This document shows, one piece after another, positions 41,790 to 50,644 of a stretch of 64,000 bases of DNA (the stretch's first letter is position 1; every line of letters starts with the position of its first letter). The stretch is taken from NCBI GenBank assembly GCA_947588955.1, contig CANPYX010000003.1, positions 116,009 through 180,008 of the forward strand. Direction: 5' to 3'. The notes below the pieces were generated by a model, which was not told the DNA's origin, searched no databases, and saw only the letters and a list, made by a program, of their open reading frames with translations. Made by a program: the position numbers and the translations under genes. Source of the DNA: an uncultured Oscillospiraceae bacterium (GTDB taxonomy: Bacteria > Bacillota > Clostridia > Oscillospirales > Oscillospiraceae).

Positions 41790-42063
41790 TTTTTCCGGCG
41801 GCATGTACGTCGGAAAAAGTTCCTTTTGTCGCGCAAGTGTGCCGCCTACGGCGGCGCGCAAAATAGGGGTCCCCAACGGGCGGAAGCCCGTTGGGGAGAG
41901 GACGAGCCGAGCCCGCGCTTGAGCCCTGCGCTTGCGCGGGGCGAAGTAAAGCGGCTCGAGCGAGGACGACGACAGCAGGCAAATTTTCTTGAATTTCGCA
42001 AAATTCAAGAAAATTTGCCGCACGTTCCCCTTGTCGGCAAAGGCCAGAGGCCTTTGTCGACAA
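41790..42063 (+). repeat. Hairpin cluster inserted between padR promoter and gene
   Basis: Five successive inverted repeats with no coding frame: TTTTTCCG/CGGAAAAA; GCCGCC/GGCGGC; TCCCCAACGGGC/GCCCGTTGGGGA; an 18-bp perfect palindrome with arms 41979-41996 and 42001-42018 (GCAAATTTTC at the outer end); and TTGTCG-CAAAGGCC with its partner ending CGACAA. A nested CGAGCC/GGCTCG stem lies between. Looks like a mobile hairpin-rich repeat or a structured leader. Confidence 0.7.
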
Positions 42064-42082
42064 TATTAAGGAGGTGACCTCA

Positions 42083-42391
42083 GTGTCCGAAGGCCAGCCA
42101 ATGACGGAGGCGATGTATTACGTTCTCCTTGCCCTGACGCGCCCCGACCACGGCTATGGGCTCATGCAGAGGATACGTGACCTCACCGGCGGGCGCGTTA
42201 CCATGGGACCCGGCACGCTCTACGGGCTCATAACAAAGCTTCAAAAGATAGGGTACATAGAGCTTGACCGGGAGGACGACCGGCGGAAGACCTACCTCAT
42301 CACCGAAAAGGGAAAAAGGGCGCTTTTGGAGGAATATAGACGCCTCAAACAGCTTGTGGAGGACGGAAAGGAGCTGGAAAATGAAGACTAA
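42083..42391 (+). CDS. PadR-family transcriptional regulator
   Basis: 102 aa from GTG, 6 bases after AAGGAGGTG. The winged helix EAMYYVLLALTRPDHGYGLM, MGPGTLYGLITKLQKIGYIE and YLITEKGKRALLEEYRRL are typical. Overlaps the downstream DUF2812 gene, its usual partner, by 11 bases. Confidence 0.92.
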   Translation: MSEGQPMTEAMYYVLLALTRPDHGYGLMQRIRDLTGGRVTMGPGTLYGLITKLQKIGYIELDREDDRRKTYLITEKGKRALLEEYRRLKQLVEDGKELENED

Positions 42392-43502
42392 ATGGCTTCT
42401 TCACCCGGAGGATTACCGCCTGGGTGAGAACGAGAGCTTTTATTCGGGCGAGGCGGCAAAGGGTTGGCGGCTTGTAAAGCGCGGCGGGTATTTCAGCTCT
42501 TTCACCCGCGTGAACCCCGAAAGGGTGCTTTACCGCGTGGAGCTGGACAGCCGGGAGCCCACGCCGGAGCAGTTCGCGCTCTATGAGGAGTGCGGCTGGG
42601 AGTGGGTGACGAAGAGGGGCGCCGTCAACGTCTACCGCGCGCCGGAGGGCTCGGATGTGCCGGAGCTTTACACCGACGCCGAGGGGCTCTCCGGGACCGT
42701 AAAACGACTGCGCCGGAGCTATTTACTGAACATAATCATCGAGCTTGCGCTCCTTGCGGCGCTGGCGGCGGTGCTTGCGCGCGTCGGCTTTGACGCGAGA
42801 AGCGTCCTTCTCCTGCCGGAGACGCACGTCTACTATGCCTCCATAATTGTCTACTGCCTGGCGACGACCCTCACGGGGATTGTCTGCACCACCCGGCTGC
42901 TGAGGGGCATACGCCGGGGCGTCATGCCGTCCCACACGCCCAGGGTCCGCCGCCCATGGGGGAAAATATGCCTCATAACAGTTTGGGTATTGTGCCTTGC
43001 GCTGATTGCCGTTCAGCTTGCGCTTTACAGGCGCGCGGAAATGCCGGAGGCGTCCGACGGACCCTACGTCACCCTCTCGGAGCTGGGCTTTGAGTGGGAG
43101 CGTAAGGGTATAATGAGCGACGACCCCGACGCCGATGTGGAGCGTGTCTGGTCGCCGGTTTGCCGCATCACCTCGGCAAACGAGACGGTGAGGGAGGGCG
43201 GCGACTGGGTGAGTATCGACGAGACCGTATACGACCTCACCTTCCCCGTAGCTGAAAGGCTCCTGCTCCGCGCCCTGATCTCGGACTCCCATTTTGACAA
43301 GGACCCGGAGCAGTATACCCCTCTGGAGGTCCCCGGCTGGGACGAGGTGCTCATGAGCTCCTGGGAGTGCTGGGCGCGGCGTGACGGGAGGCTTGTCTAC
43401 CTGTACCTCTACCTCCCCAGCTCCCTTGCCCCCGGCGGCGACACCTGGGACATGAAGGCCGCCTGTTTCCGATCCGCCCTTGAGCTCATATCCGAAAGGT
43501 AA
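42381..43502 (+). CDS. DUF2812 membrane protein
   Basis: 373 aa. An N-terminal soluble DUF2812 part (WRLVKRGGYFSSFTRVNPER, EECGWEWVTKRGAVNVYRA) is followed by three hydrophobic segments (about 110-130, 150-170 and 190-210) and a C-terminal extracytoplasmic domain. Such genes are normally co-transcribed with and repressed by a PadR regulator. Function unknown, perhaps envelope stress. Confidence 0.85.
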   Translation: MKTKWLLHPEDYRLGENESFYSGEAAKGWRLVKRGGYFSSFTRVNPERVLYRVELDSREPTPEQFALYEECGWEWVTKRGAVNVYRAPEGSDVPELYTDAEGLSGTVKRLRRSYLLNIIIELALLAALAAVLARVGFDARSVLLLPETHVYYASIIVYCLATTLTGIVCTTRLLRGIRRGVMPSHTPRVRRPWGKICLITVWVLCLALIAVQLALYRRAEMPEASDGPYVTLSELGFEWERKGIMSDDPDADVERVWSPVCRITSANETVREGGDWVSIDETVYDLTFPVAERLLLRALISDSHFDKDPEQYTPLEVPGWDEVLMSSWECWARRDGRLVYLYLYLPSSLAPGGDTWDMKAACFRSALELISER

Positions 43503-43510
43503 TAATAAAA

Positions 43511-43553
43511 CGCCCCCCGAATATACTTTTACAGTATGTCGGGGGGTGCTTTT
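43511..43553 (+). terminator. Terminator overlapping the next gene's 5' end
   Basis: CGCCCCCCGA/TCGGGGGGTG plus an inner TACT/AGTA stem, followed by CTTTT. The 3' arm is also the only G-rich ribosome site for the downstream flippase. Confidence 0.8.
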
Positions 43554-45050
43554 GTGCAGGGAAAGAGGCTTTTTGTAAATTCTGTGCTTATGACGGCGGT
43601 GTCGCTGCTTTTGCGTTCCCTGGGGCTTTGGTTCCAGGTTGCGCTCTCAAGACGCATGGGCGCGGCGGGGATCGGGCTTTACACCCTCGCCGCCTCAGTG
43701 GGCTCCCTTGCCGCCACCTTCGCCATATCCGGCATTCGCTTCGCCGCCACGCGCCTTGTCTCCGAGGAGATGGGGCGGGGGAGAATGGGCGACGTGGCGC
43801 GAGTGGTGCGCCGGTGCCTTGTCTATGCCTCCGTATTCGGCATTGTCGCCTCGCTGGTGCTCTTCACCTGCGCCGACGCCGTGGCGGGCAGGTTCCTGGG
43901 GGACGTTCGCACCGCCCTTGCCCTTCGCGTCCTGGCGATAGGTATGCCCTTCATCTCCGCCGGAGCCGTGCTGGGGGGATACTTCACCGGTATCTGCAAG
44001 GTGGGCAGGGCGCTGGTTGGCACCGTCACCGAGGAGGTCACCCGCGTATTCGTCGCCATCTCCCTTTTGAAGCTCATCACCACCTCAAACCCGGAGCTCA
44101 TGTGCGCCTGCGTTGCGGCGGGAGGGGAGTCGGGGGAGGTCGTCTCCTTCTTCGCCCTTCTGGTCCTCTACATCTTAGACCGCCGCCGCCGGCGCGGTGG
44201 AGCCCGAGGGGAGGGGAGGGAGCTCACCGGCAGAATGCTCTCCATCTCCCTGCCCCTCGCTGCCACGGCATACGCGCGCGTGGTGCTGAACACCGTCCAA
44301 CACCTCCTCATCCCATCGGGGCTCCGCCGCTCAGGAGCCAGTGCTGAGGCGGCTCTGGCGGGATACGGCATGATCCAGGGCATGGTGTTCCCGGTCATAA
44401 CCTTCCCCATGGTGCTCTTTGCCTCCGTCTCCGAGCTCATCGTTCCTGAGCTCACCGAGGAGCAGGTCCAGGGCAACCTCGCCCGCATATCCGGCGCCGC
44501 CAACGCCCTTTTGCGCCTCACCTTCTTCTTCTCCGCCGCTGTCGCGGCGTTCCTCCTGTGCTTTTCACGGGAGCTTGGCGTACAGCTCTACAAAAGCCCG
44601 GAGGCGGGCAGGTTCATCGGACTTCTGGCGCCGTTGATGCCCGTCATGTACATGGACAACATAACCGACGGTATGCTCCGCGGCCTTGGTGAGCACATAT
44701 ATTCCATGCGCGTCAACATAATTGACTCGCTCCTGTCCACCGCCCTCATATGGTTCCTCCTGCCGGTCTATGGGCTTTACGGCTACATCGCCATCCTCTA
44801 CGCCTCGGAGATATTCAACTTCACCCTGAGCCTTTGGCGTCTCACACGGGCGACCAGCGTCTCCCAAAGCCTCAGGTCCATGCTCCTGAGCCTCCTGCTT
44901 GCCGCCTTCGCGGCGCTGGCGGCAAGATTTTTGGTTGACATAACAGGCGGCGTCAACGGCGTTATGGGGCTCGTTGCAGGGGGAACCGTCTTCGCGGCGA
45001 TTTACATAATCTCCGCCGCCCTCACAAAGCACAAAAATCCGGCTCTTTGA
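43554..45050 (+). CDS. SpoVB-type MOP flippase / polysaccharide transporter
   Basis: 498 aa from GTG, about 8 bases after GGGGGG; an ATG 18 bases earlier lies within the terminator hairpin and is less likely. Twelve or more membrane segments, with RLFVNSVLMTAVSLLLRSLG and ALSRRMGAAGIGLYTLAAS at the start, fit the SpoVB/MurJ-like MOP family moving lipid-linked sugars for spore cortex or cell wall. Monocistronic by layout. Confidence 0.85.
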   Translation: MQGKRLFVNSVLMTAVSLLLRSLGLWFQVALSRRMGAAGIGLYTLAASVGSLAATFAISGIRFAATRLVSEEMGRGRMGDVARVVRRCLVYASVFGIVASLVLFTCADAVAGRFLGDVRTALALRVLAIGMPFISAGAVLGGYFTGICKVGRALVGTVTEEVTRVFVAISLLKLITTSNPELMCACVAAGGESGEVVSFFALLVLYILDRRRRRGGARGEGRELTGRMLSISLPLAATAYARVVLNTVQHLLIPSGLRRSGASAEAALAGYGMIQGMVFPVITFPMVLFASVSELIVPELTEEQVQGNLARISGAANALLRLTFFFSAAVAAFLLCFSRELGVQLYKSPEAGRFIGLLAPLMPVMYMDNITDGMLRGLGEHIYSMRVNIIDSLLSTALIWFLLPVYGLYGYIAILYASEIFNFTLSLWRLTRATSVSQSLRSMLLSLLLAAFAALAARFLVDITGGVNGVMGLVAGGTVFAAIYIISAALTKHKNPAL

Positions 45051-45075
45051 GAGCTTTAATTTAACAAATAATTTA

Positions 45076-45104
45076 TTGCAAAAATCTCTCCGATGCGCTA
45101 TAAT
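45076..45104 (+). promoter_or_regulatory. Promoter of smc
   Basis: -35 TTGCAA, 17-bp spacer, -10 TATAAT; 60 bases to the smc start. Confidence 0.7.
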
Positions 45105-45163
45105 TTACTGTCAGACTGGAAAACTGTTGCCGCGTGCGCGTTGCGGCATTGGGAGTGTATTGA

Positions 45164-48100
45164 TTGTACTTTAAGGCATTGGAGCTCCGTGGGTTTAAGT
45201 CCTTCCCGGAGAAGACTGTCCTCACCTTCGACAAGCCCCTGACGGCCATCGTCGGACCCAACGGGAGCGGAAAATCGAATATAGCCGACGCCATACAGTG
45301 GGTCATGGGCGAGCAGTCCACCCGCGCCCTCCGAGGGGGAAAGATGGAGGACGTGATATTCGGCGGCACCGCCCGCAGGTCCCAGGTGGGCTTTGCCGAG
45401 GTTTCGCTGACCCTGGACAACTCAGACCGGCGCCTTGGCGAGGAGCTGGACGAGGTGCAGGTCACCCGCCGCTATTACCGCTCCGGCGAGAGCGAATACT
45501 ATATTAACAAAAAGCCCGTGCGCCTCAAGGACATAAACGAGCTTTTCATGGACACCGGCCTGGGGCGCGACGGCTATTCCATCATCGGACAGGGCAAGAT
45601 CGACTCCATTCTCTCCGCCAAGAGCACCGACCGGCGCGAGATCTTCGAGGAGGCGGCGGGGATCTCCCGCTTCCGCCACAGGAAGGAGGAGTCCGAGCGC
45701 AAGCTTGAGCGCGCCGAGGAGGACCTCACCCGCGTCAACGACAAGATAGGCGAGCTGGAGCTCCAGGTCGAGCCCCTGCGCCGCCAGTCGGAGGTCGCCA
45801 AGCGATACCTTGTCCTCCGTGACGAGCTGAGGGGTCTTGAGATCTCCCTTTGGATGAACGATCTGGAGGCGATAGCCCAGCGCGTGGAGGCGTTGAAGGA
45901 GGACTCCCTGAGAGCCGCCGGCGACATCGAGCGGGCGCGGGGGGAGCTTGAAAAGCTATACGCCGCCGGCGAACAGTTCGCCCAGCGTATGCGCGACAAG
46001 GACCTGGAGGCGGAGAAGCTCCGGGACGAGGTCTCCCGCCGGGAGCAGGACGCCGCCGACGTGGAGGCGGGCGTCGCCGTTTTGAAGGCGAACCTGCGGC
46101 ACAACGAGGAGAATATAAACAGGATAACAGACGAGATCGCCGCCGGCGAGGGCAGGAGCCGGGGCCTTTCCGCGCAGATCGAGGAGCGCAGGACGAGGAT
46201 CGCCGAAATAGACAGCGAGCGGTCCGATATTGCCGCCTCCATGGAGGAGCTGCGTAAGCGTTGGGAAAGGCTCATAACCGGCGAGGGATCATATGAGACG
46301 CAGGTTTCGGAGCTCACAGGGGAGCTTTCCAAGGCGCAGGACGAGCTTTCGGAAAAGCGCGTGGAGCTGGGGAGCCTGGAGTCGTCGAGGAAGGAGCTTT
46401 CCGACAGGGTGGGCGGCCTTGACTGGGAGCTTGAGGACCAGAGAAAGAGGCTTGAGGCGGCAAAGCGCGAGTCCGGCGAAAACGACAGGGCGCTTAACGA
46501 GGCGCGGGAGAAGCTGGAGAGCCTTAAAAACGTCTGCCGGGGCTACGACCTTCGCGCGCAAGGGCTGCGCAACAGGGCGGAGGCCGCCGGAGAGAAGCGC
46601 ACAAAGCTCCAGATGGAGTTCAACGCCCTCACCGCCAGGATACAGATGCTCACCGACATGGAGCGGGAGTACGAGGGTTACTCCAAGGCGGTCAAGGTGG
46701 TCATGAGGGAGGCCGAGAGGGGCGTTTTGAGGGGAATCCACGGACCCGCCGGGGAGCTTGTCAAGACAATTGACAAATACGCCCTCGCCATAGAGACCGC
46801 CCTTGGCGCGGCGGTCCAGAACATCATCGTCAGCACCGAGAACGACGGCAAAAACGCCATAAACCTTCTAAAGCGCATGGACGCCGGCAGGGTCACGCTC
46901 CTGCCCATGAACGTCATAAAGGGAAGCCGCCTGGACGAGCGCGGACTTGAGGACCGAGAGGGCTTCGAGGGCGTCGCCTTTGACCTGGTGACCTTTGACG
47001 AGCAGTACAGGAGCATATATTTAAACCTCCTCGGCCGCACGGCGATAGCCGACGACATGGACTCCGCCGTGGCGATAGCAAGGCAGTACAACCACCGCTT
47101 CCGCATCGTCACGCTGGACGGGCAGGTCATAAACGCCGGAGGAAGCATGACCGGCGGCAGCGTCTCCAAAAATACGGGAATACTCTCCCGTGCAAACGAG
47201 CTTAAAAAGCTTTCGGAGCGCCGGGAAAAAGCGGGGCAGGAGCTTGACAGCGCAAAGGCCGCCGCCGAGGAGATAAAAAGGAGCCTTGCCGCCGCCGAGT
47301 ACGAGCTCTCCGTCGCCGGAGAGGAGCAGAGAGCCGCCGAAAACGACGTGCTGAAGCTCACGGGTACAAAGGAGCACTTCGCCATACTGATAAACGGCCT
47401 TCAGGAACAGCTTTCCCGCATAGAGGCGGAGAGCGGCGGCATAGAAAAGCGGTCGGCGGAGCTGGGCGAGAGGACTGAAAAGCTCCGTCAGGCCATATCC
47501 GGTTTGGAGGACAGGTCGCGGGAGCTCAAGGAGCGGCTTGACGCCCACTCCGGCGACAGGGAAAGGCTCAGCTCGGAGCGGGAGGAGATCTCCTCCGCGG
47601 AGAGCGAGCTTCGCGAGCGCAGGGCGAGCCTGGACGCGGAGCGTGACGCGGCGGAGAGGTCCGTCGGGGAGCTTTCAAACCTTCGCCAGGAGCTTGCCGG
47701 GGACAGGCAGGGTCAGGAGCGCGCCGTCGGCGAGCTTCGTGAGCGTTCCCTGGAGATGGAGAAGCAGATAGACGAAAGGCAGGCCGAGGCGGACTCCAAG
47801 CGCCGCGCCGCCGCCGAGCTTCGTGAGAAGATAGCCGAGATCACAAAAGACAAGCTTGAGATCGAGGCTGAGAGGTCCAGAAGCGACAAGCAGCTCCAGG
47901 AGCGCAACAACGCCGTTTTGGAGCTGGAGCGCAACGCCTCCAGGATAGACAACCGCATGGAGGCGGCGCAGATGGAGGAGCGGCAGATATTGGACAAGCT
48001 CTGGAACGGCTACGAGCTCACCCGCTCCGACGCCATGCAGCAGCGCCTTGTGCTTGACAGCATCCCCCAGGCAAAGCGCCGCACGGGAGAGCTCAAGCGC

Positions 48101-48736
48101 GAGATAAGCTCCCTGGGCGCTCCGAATTTGGGCGCCATAGAGGAATTTGAGCGCGTCAACACCCGCTACACCTACCTCACCGACCAGCGTGACGACATCG
48201 AGAAGGCCCGCCGCGAGCTTTTGGACATAATAGGTGATATAGTGGGCTCCATGGAGACCATCTTCAAGGAGGAGCTGGAGCGCATCGACCTGGGCTTCCG
48301 ACAGACCTTTTTGGAGCTCTTCGGCGGCGGTCAGGCCAGCGTCTCCCTGGAGGACCCGGAGGACATTCTGGGCTCCGGCATCGAGATAAAGGTCCAGCCC
48401 CCCGGAAAGACGCTGAAAACCATAACCCTCCTCTCCGGCGGAGAAAAGGCGTTCGTGGCCATAGCGCTCTATTTCGCGATCCTCAAGGTCAGGCCCACGC
48501 CCTTCGTGGTGATGGACGAGATCGAGGCGGCGCTTGACGACGCCAACGTCATAAAGGTGGCGGACTATATGCGCGGGCTTTCGGACAAAACACAGTTTTT
48601 GACCATCACCCACCGCCGCGGCACCATGGAGGAGGCGGACGTCCTCTACGGCGTCACCATGCAGGAGCAGGGCGTCTCCAAGGTCATCACGATAGACCTT
48701 GACGAGGCGGAGAAAACCATCGGAAAACAAAAATAA
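45164..48736 (+). CDS. smc: Chromosome segregation protein SMC
   Basis: 1190 aa, full length, TTG start after GGGAGTG. Head domain with Walker A GPNGSGKSN (31-39), two long coiled coils, a hinge near 510-670 (GPAGELVKTIDKYALAIETA; INAGGSMTGGSV), and the C-terminal LSGGEKAFVAIAL signature with the Walker B VMDEIEAALDD. Condenses and separates chromosomes with ScpAB. The usual upstream rnc is absent here. Confidence 0.98.
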   Translation: MYFKALELRGFKSFPEKTVLTFDKPLTAIVGPNGSGKSNIADAIQWVMGEQSTRALRGGKMEDVIFGGTARRSQVGFAEVSLTLDNSDRRLGEELDEVQVTRRYYRSGESEYYINKKPVRLKDINELFMDTGLGRDGYSIIGQGKIDSILSAKSTDRREIFEEAAGISRFRHRKEESERKLERAEEDLTRVNDKIGELELQVEPLRRQSEVAKRYLVLRDELRGLEISLWMNDLEAIAQRVEALKEDSLRAAGDIERARGELEKLYAAGEQFAQRMRDKDLEAEKLRDEVSRREQDAADVEAGVAVLKANLRHNEENINRITDEIAAGEGRSRGLSAQIEERRTRIAEIDSERSDIAASMEELRKRWERLITGEGSYETQVSELTGELSKAQDELSEKRVELGSLESSRKELSDRVGGLDWELEDQRKRLEAAKRESGENDRALNEAREKLESLKNVCRGYDLRAQGLRNRAEAAGEKRTKLQMEFNALTARIQMLTDMEREYEGYSKAVKVVMREAERGVLRGIHGPAGELVKTIDKYALAIETALGAAVQNIIVSTENDGKNAINLLKRMDAGRVTLLPMNVIKGSRLDERGLEDREGFEGVAFDLVTFDEQYRSIYLNLLGRTAIADDMDSAVAIARQYNHRFRIVTLDGQVINAGGSMTGGSVSKNTGILSRANELKKLSERREKAGQELDSAKAAAEEIKRSLAAAEYELSVAGEEQRAAENDVLKLTGTKEHFAILINGLQEQLSRIEAESGGIEKRSAELGERTEKLRQAISGLEDRSRELKERLDAHSGDRERLSSEREEISSAESELRERRASLDAERDAAERSVGELSNLRQELAGDRQGQERAVGELRERSLEMEKQIDERQAEADSKRRAAAELREKIAEITKDKLEIEAERSRSDKQLQERNNAVLELERNASRIDNRMEAAQMEERQILDKLWNGYELTRSDAMQQRLVLDSIPQAKRRTGELKREISSLGAPNLGAIEEFERVNTRYTYLTDQRDDIEKARRELLDIIGDIVGSMETIFKEELERIDLGFRQTFLELFGGGQASVSLEDPEDILGSGIEIKVQPPGKTLKTITLLSGGEKAFVAIALYFAILKVRPTPFVVMDEIEAALDDANVIKVADYMRGLSDKTQFLTITHRRGTMEEADVLYGVTMQEQGVSKVITIDLDEAEKTIGKQK

Positions 48737-48758
48737 TTGAAATTACTTAAAATAATGC

Positions 48759-48787
48759 TTGACATTTGCTTAGCTTTGTGGTATAAT
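48759..48787 (+). promoter_or_regulatory. Promoter of ftsY and downstream genes
   Basis: -35 TTGACA, 17-bp spacer, -10 TATAAT. Confidence 0.9.
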
Positions 48788-48827
48788 GCGTTTATATCGG
48801 AAAGCCTGGGCAAAATGGGAGGTAAAA

Positions 48828-49733
48828 ATGGGCTTTTTCGATAAAATAAAGGCGGGACTTTCAAAGACAAAGGAGAACATGACTGTCAAGCTCAACTCCA
48901 CCATCGCCTCCTTCACCGGGGAGAACGAGGAGTTTTTTGAGGAGCTTGAGGAGACGCTTATCCTCTCCGACGTGGGCGCGGAGGCGTCCATGGAGGCGGT
49001 GGACAGGCTGCGGGACGTGGTGCGCGAGAGGGGCATAAGGGGGTCCGAGGAGGTCCGCGACGCCCTCAAGGAGATACTTGTGGAGATGCTGGGGGAGAAG
49101 GGGGAGCTGACCCTCCGCTCCCGCCCGTCGCTGATACTTGTGGTGGGCGTAAACGGCGTGGGCAAGACCACCACCATCGGAAAGCTGGCGAGGCTCTATT
49201 CACAGCAGGGAAAGAAGGTCCTCCTTGCCGCCGGCGACACCTTCCGCGCCGCCGCTGCGGAGCAGCTGGGCGTCTGGGCGGAGAGGTCCGGCGTGGACTT
49301 CGTGCGCCACGAGGAGGGCTCCGACCCCGCCGCCGTGGTGTTTGACAGCATGAAGGCGGCGCTGGCGAGAAAGACGGACATTATAATCGTGGACACCGCC
49401 GGAAGGCTCCACAACAAGTCAAACCTCATGAACGAGCTCAACAAGATAAGCCGCGTCATTGACAAGGAGATGCCCTGGGCTGACAGGGAGACGCTTCTTG
49501 TCCTGGACGCCACCACAGGGCAGAACGGGCTTGCCCAGGCGGAGGAATTCAAAAAATCCGCCGGTCTCACGGGCATAGTCCTCACAAAGCTTGACGGCAC
49601 GGCAAAGGGAGGGATAGTTTTCGCCATCACCTCCAGGCTCGGCGTGCCCGTAAGGTTCGTGGGCGTGGGGGAGCAGGCGGACGACCTCATCCCCTTTGAC
49701 CCGGAGGAGTTTGCGGAGGCGCTGCTGTCATGA
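48828..49733 (+). CDS. ftsY: Signal recognition particle receptor FtsY
   Basis: 301 aa, ATG 6 bases after GGGAGG. No long acidic A domain, as in many Gram-positives; the NG GTPase domains are complete (VGVNGVGKTTTIGKLA, DTFRAAAAEQL, DTAGRLHNK, TKLDGTAKGG). Docks ribosomes carrying membrane proteins. Coupled to rdgB. Confidence 0.97.
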   Translation: MGFFDKIKAGLSKTKENMTVKLNSTIASFTGENEEFFEELEETLILSDVGAEASMEAVDRLRDVVRERGIRGSEEVRDALKEILVEMLGEKGELTLRSRPSLILVVGVNGVGKTTTIGKLARLYSQQGKKVLLAAGDTFRAAAAEQLGVWAERSGVDFVRHEEGSDPAAVVFDSMKAALARKTDIIIVDTAGRLHNKSNLMNELNKISRVIDKEMPWADRETLLVLDATTGQNGLAQAEEFKKSAGLTGIVLTKLDGTAKGGIVFAITSRLGVPVRFVGVGEQADDLIPFDPEEFAEALLS

Positions 49734-50347
49734 GGATAATTTTCGCCACGAACAACTCCGACAAGCTCAGGGAGGTGCGGGAGATACTCTCGCCCCTGGG
49801 CATCGAGGTCATATCCCAGCGCGAGGCGGGCTGCCGCTTTGAGGCCGAGGAGACGGGGAGCACCTTCACAGAAAACGCCAGAATAAAGGCGAGAGCGGCT
49901 ATGGAGGCCACGGGCGAGGCGTGCGTCGCCGACGACTCGGGGCTGGAGGTCAACGCCATGGGCGGGGGACCGGGGATATATTCCTCCCGCTACTGCGGGG
50001 ACGAGGGCTACGAGAAGACCTGCGCCAAAATCATGGACATCGTAAACCGTAACGGAGACAGAGGGGCGCGTTTTAAATGCGCTGTGGTTTGTGTTTTTCC
50101 CGACGGCGGCGAGATAAGCTGTGAGGGCGTGATAGAGGGCTCCATAGGGCACGTTTTCGAGGGGGAGCACGGCTTCGGCTACGACCCCATCTTTGTGCCG
50201 GAGGGCTTTACACGGTCAATGGCGTGCCTCACGGACGAGGAGAAGAACAAAATATCCCATCGTGGCAGGGCGTTCAGGCAGTTTGCCGAGAGGCTTTCGG
50301 AGCGTATGGAAAAAGAGAAAAAGGAGCGGGGAAATGCTGACAAGTAA
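49730..50347 (+). CDS. rdgB: XTP/dITP pyrophosphatase
   Basis: 205 aa. FATNNSDKLREV, ADDSGLEVNAMGGGPGIYSS, FGYDPIFVPEG and SHRGRAFR are the Ham1/RdgB motifs. Removes deaminated purine nucleotides. ATGA overlap with ftsY. Confidence 0.95.
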   Translation: MRIIFATNNSDKLREVREILSPLGIEVISQREAGCRFEAEETGSTFTENARIKARAAMEATGEACVADDSGLEVNAMGGGPGIYSSRYCGDEGYEKTCAKIMDIVNRNGDRGARFKCAVVCVFPDGGEISCEGVIEGSIGHVFEGEHGFGYDPIFVPEGFTRSMACLTDEEKNKISHRGRAFRQFAERLSERMEKEKKERGNADK

Positions 50348-50636
50348 GGAGCGGGCACAGCTGCGCGGGCTTGCGAACTCCCTGGAGCCGGTGCTTATAG
50401 TCGGAAAGGGCGGCGTCACGGAGAACGTGGTTCAGGAGGCGGTAAACGCCCTTCGCACAAGAGAGCTCATAAAGGGCAGGGTGCTGGAGACCTCGCTTAT
50501 GACGGCGAGAGAGGCCTGCGACGCCATATGCGCTGCCACAGGCGCCGACGGGGTACAGGCGATAGGGACAAAATTTGTAATATTCAGGCAAAATCCCGAT
50601 CTTCCCGAGGAAAAGAGAATAACGCTTAGGAAGTAG
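50334..50636 (+). CDS. yhbY: YhbY-type RNA-binding protein (CRS1/CRM domain)
   Basis: 100 aa from the ATG inside the rdgB end. LTSKERAQLRGLANSLEPVL, IVGKGGVTENVVQEA and GTKFVIFRQN are typical of the single-CRM-domain YhbY family linked to large-subunit assembly. Ends in TAG. Confidence 0.93.
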   Translation: MLTSKERAQLRGLANSLEPVLIVGKGGVTENVVQEAVNALRTRELIKGRVLETSLMTAREACDAICAATGADGVQAIGTKFVIFRQNPDLPEEKRITLRK

Positions 50637-50644
50637 GTCATTCT

